Positions 1-4,586 of a stretch of DNA of 5,559 nt are shown here, in pieces; position 1 is the first letter of the stretch; each line of letters begins with the position of its first letter. The notes beneath the pieces are model-generated. The model worked only from the letters and a program-made list of their open reading frames with translations. It ran no database searches and was not told the origin of the DNA. The stretch comes from Hadesarchaea archaeon (GTDB lineage: Archaea; Hadarchaeota; Hadarchaeia; Hadarchaeales; Hadarchaeaceae), in the NCBI GenBank assembly GCA_023129675.1, contig JAGMBM010000021.1:1-5559 (forward strand), given 5' to 3'. Both the position numbers and the translations under genes were made by a program.

Positions 1-74
1 TGATTGAGACTTGGACCGGAACCGTTAGTGCTCCAGCTGCTTGGCAGCTGATCGAGATTTGGACCGGAACGGTT
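1..74 (+). repeat. 48-base (16-residue) tandem repeat at the edge of the surface-protein gene
   Basis: Bases 1-26 recur at 49-74 with three mismatches, a period of exactly 48 bases. In protein this is IE(T/I)WTGTV(S/E)(A/V)PA repeated every 16 residues, joined by a Trp-Gln-Leu linker. Only the last two units are visible, so a longer array may lie upstream. The exact multiple of three shows the repeat is under coding constraint. Confidence 0.7.
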
Positions 75-2753
75 GAAGTTCCCGCTATACTCGGCAAACC
101 AGTACTCGTCTCGCCCGAAAATGCAACCCGGACCGATAACACGCCGATCTTCGTATGGATTATCGGCTTCAACGCGGACAACCACCGCCTGCTCGTCGAC
201 AACGACTTAGGCTTTGGCTCTCTTGCTGACAACGTCTTGCTCGGCGCCACTGACAACACTTGGACGAAATCGGCTCCCGGCTACCCCGAGGACAACTATT
301 ACTGGAAGGTGGTGGCGATCAATGCACAGGGCGAGAATGAGTCGGTGGTCTGGAGCTTCGAAGTTGACGCTCAGGCACCGTCCGCGCCCACGTTAGTCTC
401 ACCGGCGGACGGGGCGACTACCGATGATACTACACCGACCTTCGACTGGTCCGATGTCACCGACCCATCGGGTGTCACCTACACGCTGGAGATCGTGGGA
501 ACGCTGACCAAGACCGGATTGACCACCTCAACCTACACGCTCACAAGCGGCGAGGCCCTCTCGGACGGTAATTACTCTTGGCGCGTTCGAGCGATTGACA
601 ATGTAGGCAACGAGAGCAACTGGTCGGACACGCGGTCGCTAACCGTGGCCACCGCACCTCCACCACCCCCACCTCCACCTGCACCGAACTTCAGGATCTC
701 AGTGAACCCGACGAGTGACGAGGTTGTGCAGGGCAGCTCTACGACGGCGACCGTCACCGTCACACGAATCGAGGGCTACAGCTACACGGTCGACCTCAGC
801 GCGAGCGGTCAGCCCAGCGGCGTCATGGTCACCTTCTCGCCCTCCAGCGGCACCCCGAGCTTCGACTCGACGCTCACTATAAGCGTGGGCAGGAGCGCCC
901 CGGCCGGCACCCACACGATAACGATCAAAGGCACGGGCGAGGATGGAAAGATCCGTTCGACAACTTACGTGCTGACGATCACCCTTGTACCTCTCGAAAT
1001 CCCAATCTCATCCGTGGATGCCATCACGCCTTACTGGCAGACGACCACGCCCTTCGCCATCACAGCAACTGCAAGCGACAACGATGGCCATGTGACCGAC
1101 ATCACGCTCTGGTACCGCTACTCGGCCGACAACTCGAGCTGGGACAACTGGACGCTATTCGGAGTCGACAGCGCCGAACCCTGGTCGTGGTCGTTCACCG
1201 CACCCAAGGACGATGGGTACTACGAGTTCCACTCGATTGTCCGGGACAACGATGCCAACGAGGAGCCAGCCAAGTTACAGGCCGGAGCCCGATGCGCTGT
1301 CGATCGAACGACGCCACTCGCAATTCAACTGGTGTCCCCCGCGGACATAGCGATGATCGACGAGGTCGCGCCGATATTCAATTGGGCTGATATCACCGAC
1401 CTTTCCGGCGTCACCTACGAGCTGATCGTCGACGACAACTCGGACTTCAGCTCGCCCGTCTTGAGCAAGGTCGGACTCACGACTACGGTGTACCAGCTCA
1501 GCGTTTGGGAGGCGCTGGCTGAGGACACCTATCACTGGCGAGTCCGGGCGGTCGACGGGGCCGGGAACGTCGGTGAATGGGCAGACGCTCGGTTATTGGT
1601 CGTCAGGGTCGCGATACCTACCGTCACGATCGAACCCGTACCTGCGGGTGGGACCGCCGCGGCAGACTTCACGGGCTATCGCATTTTCATAGTGAAAGTA
1701 TCGATAACCGTGACGCAAGATGTGTCGGGTGGTGAGGTCGAGACCTTACAGATCGCGATCGAGGAGTTTACTGGAAGACCCGAGCGGGTGGCTGTGCCGA
1801 GCGGAGTGACCTACCACTACTTCGGGATCGTCACCACGAACGTTACAGCCGAGAACATCAGCTCCTCGCTGGTAGAGTTCAAGATATTGAGATTGTGGGT
1901 CGAGCAGAACGGTATCGATGAGGGCACGATTAAGCTGCTCAGGTGGTCCAATAGCGAGTGGCAGAGGCTGCAGACGAGGTTCTTGAATGCCGACTCGGAG
2001 TATCTGTACTTCGAGGCCTCAACGGAGGGACTTTCTCTGTTTGCTGCCACTGGAGAGCAGAAGGTCATACCCCCACCGGTGCCAATGCGGCCCTCGCCCA
2101 TGCCGGTGTTCTATACGCTGATGGTGATATTCGGCGCGATGGGTGGGGTTGCTTACGCTTACATACGATGGTTCCGCCCGATTTCGCCGAGGATCTCACT
2201 AAAGCGCTTGAAGGTGTCCAGGCCGGCCGTATCGATCAAGCGCCTGAAAGGATTGATAACTCCAGCGATACCCCTCAATAGCTTGGTGCCAGCCCCGATG
2301 ACCCTAGCCTCAGCCCTACCAGTTGGACCACTCGAGCCTGTGCCCATCGTCACTCGCCCGCCCGCGCCTTCACCCAGAAGGATCATGCCGAAGGCGATGG
2401 TGCCCTCCGAAATCCTCGAGCACCTGAAGCGCCGGCCTCGACCACCTGCACCGAGGGTAGCCAGGCCCGAGGAGGCGGGCATTCTACTCGAGGACCTGAA
2501 GCGCGCTGCGAGTCCCACGGGGCTCGCCATCACCCTCGAGGGCTTGACAAAGGTGAGTAGGCAACCTGTAGAGCCGAGCATCCCTATGAAACGCCTCGAG
2601 CGGTTGGCGAAACCCTTGGAGCCTAGCATCTCCCTTAAGCGTCTCAAAGAGGTGGCGAGACTTCATCTGAAACATAAGGCTCTCCCTAAGCGGGTACCGG
2701 CAGCGCGAGGAGAGGAACCCAAGTCTTTCCTCGAGCGCTTAAAGCGGGAATAA
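1..2753 (+). CDS. Large Ig/FnIII-like surface protein with PGF-pre-PGF-like domain, membrane helix and repetitive basic tail (5' partial)
   Basis: The reading frame is open from base 3 to the TAA at 2751-2753 (916 visible residues), and the true start lies upstream of the window. Residues below count from base 3. Residues 1-30 hold a 16-residue tandem repeat. FnIII/Ig-like beta domains follow at about 31-123, 127-216 and 438-536; the last two share the SPAD...W.D.TD.SGVTY pattern. After an eight-proline linker (219-226), two other Ig-like domains fill about 229-329 and 330-437. Residues about 538-686 resemble the archaeal PGF-pre-PGF domain (RLWVEQNGIDEGTIKLLRW, then YLYFEA). A proline-rich stalk leads to one membrane helix (about 701-722, ending YIRWFRP), then a basic tail of about 190 residues. 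Many N-x-S/T sites suit an exported glycoprotein. Likely role: membrane-anchored cell-surface or S-layer-associated protein with a cytoplasmic tail. No PGF-CTERM sorting signal is visible at the end. The ligand is unknown. Confidence 0.9.
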   Translation, partial: IETWTGTVSAPAAWQLIEIWTGTVEVPAILGKPVLVSPENATRTDNTPIFVWIIGFNADNHRLLVDNDLGFGSLADNVLLGATDNTWTKSAPGYPEDNYYWKVVAINAQGENESVVWSFEVDAQAPSAPTLVSPADGATTDDTTPTFDWSDVTDPSGVTYTLEIVGTLTKTGLTTSTYTLTSGEALSDGNYSWRVRAIDNVGNESNWSDTRSLTVATAPPPPPPPPAPNFRISVNPTSDEVVQGSSTTATVTVTRIEGYSYTVDLSASGQPSGVMVTFSPSSGTPSFDSTLTISVGRSAPAGTHTITIKGTGEDGKIRSTTYVLTITLVPLEIPISSVDAITPYWQTTTPFAITATASDNDGHVTDITLWYRYSADNSSWDNWTLFGVDSAEPWSWSFTAPKDDGYYEFHSIVRDNDANEEPAKLQAGARCAVDRTTPLAIQLVSPADIAMIDEVAPIFNWADITDLSGVTYELIVDDNSDFSSPVLSKVGLTTTVYQLSVWEALAEDTYHWRVRAVDGAGNVGEWADARLLVVRVAIPTVTIEPVPAGGTAAADFTGYRIFIVKVSITVTQDVSGGEVETLQIAIEEFTGRPERVAVPSGVTYHYFGIVTTNVTAENISSSLVEFKILRLWVEQNGIDEGTIKLLRWSNSEWQRLQTRFLNADSEYLYFEASTEGLSLFAATGEQKVIPPPVPMRPSPMPVFYTLMVIFGAMGGVAYAYIRWFRPISPRISLKRLKVSRPAVSIKRLKGLITPAIPLNSLVPAPMTLASALPVGPLEPVPIVTRPPAPSPRRIMPKAMVPSEILEHLKRRPRPPAPRVARPEEAGILLEDLKRAASPTGLAITLEGLTKVSRQPVEPSIPMKRLERLAKPLEPSISLKRLKEVARLHLKHKALPKRVPAARGEEPKSFLERLKRE
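2103..2168 (+). other. Transmembrane helix of the surface protein
   Basis: These bases encode about 22 mostly hydrophobic residues starting PVFYTLMVIFGAMGG and ending in Ile-Arg-Trp-Phe-Arg. A proline-rich stalk precedes it and strongly basic sequence follows, so the positive-inside rule puts the N-terminal domains outside and the tail in the cytoplasm. It is the only clear membrane segment in the visible part. Confidence 0.75.
2193..2750 (+). repeat. Degenerate I-x-L-K-R-L-K motif array in the cytoplasmic tail
   Basis: The tail contains at least eight related short motifs spaced by proline-rich linkers: ISLKRLK (residues 731-737 from base 3), VSIKRLK (743-749), SEILEHLKR (802-810), GILLEDLKR (826-834), LAITLEGLTK (841-850), SIPMKRLER (859-867), SISLKRLKE (875-883) and, at the very C-terminus, KSFLERLKRE (907-916). 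A weaker unit, IPLNSL, is at 756-761. The consensus is roughly [I/V]-x-[L/M/I]-[K/E]-x-L-[K/T]-[R/E]. Short basic amphipathic units between Pro/Ala-rich linkers suggest a multivalent docking peptide or membrane-surface binder. I know of no named family with this tail. Confidence 0.7.
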
Positions 2754-2803
2754 TTTAAGTAAGAAAAAGCGTGAGGGAAGAGAAGCAAGTTAGCCGTAAA
2801 GCA

Positions 2804-2929
2804 ATGAGCACGATTGAGATTTTGATGCACTCGATTAGGAGCGTGTTCTTCCTCTCGGCGCTTGCGTTCACGTATCACGCCTTCAAGAACCCGATTTTCG
2901 CAAGATCCATATACAGGGACCACTGTTGA
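2804..2929 (+). CDS. Possible 41-residue membrane peptide (doubtful)
   Basis: An ATG-initiated frame encodes 41 residues starting MSTIEILMHSIRS, with a hydrophobic centre (VFFLSALAF) and a short polar end. A weak TATA-like tract (tttaagt, near 2755) lies about 50 bases upstream, but there is no GGTG-type ribosome binding site, unlike every confident gene here. Its last 14 codons overlap the duplicated promoter segment, so the C-terminus comes from non-coding duplicated DNA. It is probably a chance frame. Confidence 0.15.
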   Translation: MSTIEILMHSIRSVFFLSALAFTYHAFKNPIFARSIYRDHC

Positions 2930-2991
2930 CTACTAACTACTATCTACTAACTAATGGGGGTAAAGAATGAACATCAAATGCAAAAATTGGG
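2888..2991 (+). repeat. Upstream copy of a partial tandem duplication
   Basis: This segment matches 3016-3127. It shares an identical 13-base block (2888-2900 with 3016-3028), a similar TATA region with an indel, and a 53-base block (2937-2989 with 3073-3125) with only two mismatches. It spans promoter, leader, ribosome binding site and the first eight codons of the zinc-ribbon gene. Similarity stops just after the second cysteine codon position. Confidence 0.85.
2931..2951 (+). repeat. TACTAnC heptanucleotide repeat, three units
   Basis: Three head-to-tail 7-base units (tactaac, tactatc, tactaac) run into taatggg just before the ribosome binding site of the truncated first copy. The matching position in the second copy has four units. 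Confidence 0.8.
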
Positions 2992-3065
2992 AGTTTCAGC
3001 GAAAGCAGTCAGAAAAACCCGATTTTCGTAAGATTTATATGCCCTCTTTGTATAGGGACTACTAG
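2967..3065 (+). pseudogene. Truncated copy of the zinc-ribbon gene
   Basis: The frame starts MNIKCKNW, against MNIECKNC in the intact gene at 3103. It keeps the same gggggt ribosome binding site and spacing. The second zinc-binding cysteine (TGT) has become Trp (TGG), similarity then ends, and the frame runs through the second copy's promoter to a TAG after 32 codons. The C-terminal CxxC is missing, so it cannot form the ribbon. It is most simply a remnant of an incomplete tandem duplication, though its promoter and leader may still be active. Confidence 0.6.
3028..3041 (+). promoter_or_regulatory. Archaeal BRE/TATA promoter for the zinc-ribbon/MinD-like pair
   Basis: The stretch gtaagatttatatg has a purine-rich BRE-like part followed by a TATA core (tttatatg, 3034-3041). 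Initiation about 25 bases downstream, near 3065, would give a leader of about 40 bases that contains the heptanucleotide repeats and the ribosome binding site. The first copy has a weaker equivalent (ccatata, near 2908). Confidence 0.55.
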
Positions 3066-3087
3066 CTACTATCTACTATCTACTAAC
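3060..3087 (+). repeat. TACTAnC heptanucleotide repeat, four units
   Basis: Four 7-base units (tactagc, tactatc, tactatc, tactaac) run into taatggg and the ribosome binding site. They sit in the predicted 5' leader, between the TATA box and the start codon. The upstream copy has three units, so the tract has changed length. Confidence 0.8.
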
Positions 3088-3102
3088 TAATGGGGGTAAA
3101 AA

Positions 3103-3234
3103 ATGAACATCGAATGCAAAAATTGTGGATATAAATGGAACTACAAAGGCAAGTCCAACTACTACGCAACTTGTCCCCGATGTTTGAGGAAGGTGAAAGT
3201 TGTGGGAAAAAAATTAAGGTCGGCCAAAAAATGA
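3103..3234 (+). CDS. Small zinc-ribbon protein (43 residues)
   Basis: The product is 43 residues. C5-x-x-C8 at the N-terminus and C24-x-x-C27 after a short aromatic, basic middle (GYKWNYKGKSNYY) form a minimal four-cysteine zinc ribbon, followed by a Lys/Arg-rich tail. The gene is too short for many gene callers, but its start is well supported: gggggt (3092-3097) sits five bases before ATG. Small ribbons of this look occur in archaea and are often nucleic-acid binding or protein-protein adaptors; the exact role here is unknown. The MinD-like gene starts 25 bases after its stop, so the two are probably cotranscribed, although a T-rich stretch (3235-3243) between them could reduce readthrough. 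A truncated copy lies directly upstream. Confidence 0.8.
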   Translation: MNIECKNCGYKWNYKGKSNYYATCPRCLRKVKVVGKKLRSAKK

Positions 3235-3259
3235 TTTTTTCTTTACCCGGGGTGCTCGA

Positions 3260-4057
3260 ATGAGGATGAAAAGAGGCTTGATACTGGGGGTCTTCTCAGC
3301 AAAAGGGGGTGTCGGGAAGACTACAACCGTAGCCAACTTGGGTGCAGCTCTGGCCCAGAAGCTCAAAAACCGCGTCGTCATAGTCGAGACCAACATGACT
3401 GCTTCAAACTTAGGCTTGCACCTCGGCATCCTAGATCCGCCCGTGGTGATTCAGGATGTCGTTTTCGGCAGGCTCAAAGTCAACGATGCAATTAGCACTA
3501 CCGACTATGGGCTCCACATCATCCCAGGCTCCGTTGCATTCACGGAGGAGCTCGGCTCGATCGACCTCCGCGGCATCCTAGATGAGCTCACAAAAAAATA
3601 CGATGTGGTCATACTCGACTCCGCCCCCGGGTTCGGCCTCGAGGTTTTCGCGGGAATGAAGGCCTGCGACGAGCTCCTCATATGTTGTCAACCTAGGGTT
3701 CCCGCGATTGCAGGGACGCTCCAGACCTTCCGGGCCGCGGATCGCCTCAAGATCCCAGTGTTCGGGGTGGTCCTGAACCGGGTCACGGGCAGGCGCTTCG
3801 AGATCCCGATCTCTGACATCAAGCGAACTCTAGGGTGGCCGACCATGGCGGTAGTGCCGGAGGATGACATGGTCGCGGAAAGCGTGACCCGCGGAGCCCC
3901 CGTGGTCCTTCATGCCCCGACCTCGCCAGTAGCACTCGAGTACAGGAAGCTCGCGCAGGCGGTCCTAACCCATCTAAAAGCTCGTAAGCGCATCGCCCCT
4001 CGCCGAAAACGCAAGGCTCGAAAACGAGGCAGAAGGAAGAAACGTAAACGCACATAA
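3260..4057 (+). CDS. MinD/ParA-like P-loop ATPase with polybasic C-terminus
   Basis: The 265-residue product has the deviant Walker A motif K15-G-G-V-G-K20-T-T typical of MinD/ParA/SIMIBI ATPases, a switch I region ETNMTASNLGLHLG (43-56), and Walker B/switch II VVILDSAPG ending at G124. The family dimerises on ATP and positions division machinery, DNA or surface structures. Two features are unusual. Switch I reads E-T-N where MinD has D-x-D. The C-terminus has 19 Lys/Arg in the last 26 residues, in place of the usual amphipathic membrane helix, so DNA or acidic-lipid binding is likely. Start choice: ggggtg (3249-3254) lies five bases before this ATG; an ATG two codons later is possible. The name MinD is by family only, since archaea carry several MinD-like paralogues with different jobs. 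Confidence 0.9.
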   Translation: MRMKRGLILGVFSAKGGVGKTTTVANLGAALAQKLKNRVVIVETNMTASNLGLHLGILDPPVVIQDVVFGRLKVNDAISTTDYGLHIIPGSVAFTEELGSIDLRGILDELTKKYDVVILDSAPGFGLEVFAGMKACDELLICCQPRVPAIAGTLQTFRAADRLKIPVFGVVLNRVTGRRFEIPISDIKRTLGWPTMAVVPEDDMVAESVTRGAPVVLHAPTSPVALEYRKLAQAVLTHLKARKRIAPRRKRKARKRGRRKKRKRT

Positions 4058-4066
4058 TATGATAAG

Positions 4067-4083
4067 TTTCTCTATTAATTTCT
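4067..4083 (+). terminator. Possible T-rich terminator after the ATPase gene
   Basis: A pyrimidine/T-rich tract begins ten bases after the stop, consistent with archaeal oligo-T termination. A run of seven T at 4135-4141 is a second candidate, but it lies inside the convergent minus-strand gene. Confidence 0.35.
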
Positions 4084-4099
4084 AACACACCTGTGCCCC

Positions 4100-4285
4100 T
4101 TATGTATTACGCTCATTGTGTGCAAGTTTCCGTGTTTTTTTAAGAACGGTTAGTTGGATGCATCCTTCACCGGCCCAACATTCTATACACCTGGGCTCTT
4201 TCCGAGTGTACTCGCCATAACAACCGGGTATTTTTCTTTTCAATCTATGACCTCCACTTATGTTTGCCAAATCTCTCTTATACAT
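4100..4285 (-). CDS. Small four-cysteine protein (61 residues), convergent with the ATPase gene
   Basis: The minus-strand frame encodes 61 residues. C22 lies in GCYGEY, C33 and C36 in PRCIEC, and C42 follows five residues later. This CxGxY...PxCxxC...C spacing resembles short cysteine-rich motifs seen in small archaeal proteins, probably binding a metal ion. The start is chosen at the ATG complementary to 4283-4285 because GGTGG (complement of 4291-4295) sits five bases before it, the same class of ribosome binding site used by neighbouring genes; TTG and GTG codons just upstream are alternatives. A TATA-like gtttaaac lies about 50 bases upstream. Both ends are basic. The gene is AT-richer than its neighbours. 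Function is unknown; I judge it real mainly from the cysteine pattern and initiation signals. Confidence 0.55.
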   Translation of the reverse strand: MYKRDLANISGGHRLKRKIPGCYGEYTRKEPRCIECWAGEGCIQLTVLKKTRKLAHNERNT

Positions 4286-4336
4286 TTTTTCCACCAAGAA
4301 TCACTAAGCTGTTAAAAGGACGCCATCGAAAGTAAT

Positions 4337-4344
4337 GTTTAAAC
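4337..4344 (-). promoter_or_regulatory. TATA-like box for the minus-strand small gene
   Basis: The palindrome gtttaaac reads as a TATA-like element on the minus strand. Initiation about 25 bases downstream would leave a leader of about 30 bases containing the GGTGG site. The tRNA-Thr promoter lies about 30 bases away on the other strand, so the two transcripts diverge from this gap. Confidence 0.35.
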
Positions 4345-4371
4345 AATTTAGGCGCGGCAGCTTGTACGGAT

Positions 4372-4378
4372 TTTTAAA
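4372..4378 (+). promoter_or_regulatory. TATA box for tRNA-Thr
   Basis: The stretch ttttaaa within ggatttttaaagatg is centred about 29 bases before the first tRNA base (4404), the expected distance for an archaeal tRNA promoter with a start point just upstream of the mature end. Confidence 0.6.
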
Positions 4379-4434
4379 GATGACTAATAAATAAGTATAG
4401 GACGCCCCGGTGGCTCAGCCTGGTAGAGCGACTG

Positions 4435-4449
4435 AAGTTAACTGTCGAA
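4435..4449 (+). other. tRNA-Thr intron 1, 15 bases, position 30/31
   Basis: A bulge-helix-bulge is visible. Exonic cgac (4429-4432) pairs with intronic gtcg (4444-4447), with three-base bulges tga (4433-4435) and aaa (4448-4450). Cutting after the second base of each bulge removes aagttaactgtcgaa and joins ...gcgactg to acttgta..., restoring the stem. The intron sits within the anticodon stem, a non-canonical site. The outer helix is weak (gag with ctt). Confidence 0.75.
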
Positions 4450-4456
4450 ACTTGTA

Positions 4457-4470
4457 ACCAGGCGCAGGAA
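4457..4470 (+). other. tRNA-Thr intron 2, 14 bases, canonical position 37/38
   Basis: Exonic cttg (4451-4454) pairs with intronic cagg (4465-4468, one G-U pair). Three-base bulges taa (4455-4457) and aaa (4469-4471) flank it, and cutting after the second base of each removes accaggcgcaggaa. The outer helix is the anticodon stem itself, which is complete only after intron 1 is removed. The inner part (4458-4464) has almost no helix, so the motif is relaxed. Confidence 0.7.
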
Positions 4471-4586
4471 ATCAGTAGGTCGTGGGTTCAATTCCCACCC
4501 GGGGCTCCACCAAACTAACCCGGGACTTCACACTAGAGGGAGATAGAAATAATACCCCAAGCACGCAAACTGATGAAGGTGCTCCG

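Larger units (their letters stand above)
3016..3127 (+). repeat. Downstream copy of the partial tandem duplication
   Basis: This is the partner of 2888-2991. The offset is 128 bases at the upstream block and 136 at the start codon, because the TATA region and the heptanucleotide tract differ in length. This copy leads into the intact zinc-ribbon gene. Confidence 0.85.
4404..4509 (+). tRNA. tRNA-Thr (anticodon UGU) with two introns and encoded CCA
   Basis: Acceptor strands gccccgg (4404-4410) and ccggggc (4499-4505) pair fully. The D arm is gctc/gagc (4413-4416, 4426-4429) with GG in the loop. The T arm is gtggg/cccac (4482-4486, 4494-4498) around ttcaatt. The anticodon stem is actga/tcagt once intervening DNA is removed. 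The 36 bases between stem halves cannot give a loop with T33 from any single intron. Removing 4435-4449 and 4457-4470 gives loop CTTGTAA with T33 and anticodon TGT (4453-4455). U73 (4506) fits archaeal tRNA-Thr. CCA is encoded at 4507-4509. The mature length is 74 plus CCA. Confidence 0.9.

Noticed and set aside
657..680. Pro-codon run as a DNA structural element
   Set aside because: It encodes an eight-proline interdomain linker in a confident gene, which explains the composition fully.
2159..2647. Minus-strand frame of 162 codons opposite the surface-protein tail
   Set aside because: It is the antisense shadow of the repetitive tail, low in complexity, without initiation signals or recognisable motifs.
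2663..2923. Minus-strand frame of 86 codons across the end of the surface gene
   Set aside because: It overlaps the confident 3' end of the surface gene and the duplicated promoter, and has no ribosome binding site or recognisable motif.
2931..3087. CRISPR-like or branch-point-like array (TACTAAC)
   Set aside because: Units are only seven bases and contiguous, without spacers. The likeness to the yeast intron branch site is coincidental in an archaeon.
4436..4471. A single 29-base intron in the tRNA-Thr
   Set aside because: Every placement of a single intron leaves G or A at position 33 and no sensible anticodon, while the exact loop CTTGTAA sits in the middle of the interval.
4482..4586. 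Upstream extension of the QueD-family gene to a GTG at 4482
   Set aside because: That stretch overlaps the T arm and acceptor of tRNA-Thr, has no family similarity, and the ATG at 4587 has a well-placed ribosome binding site.
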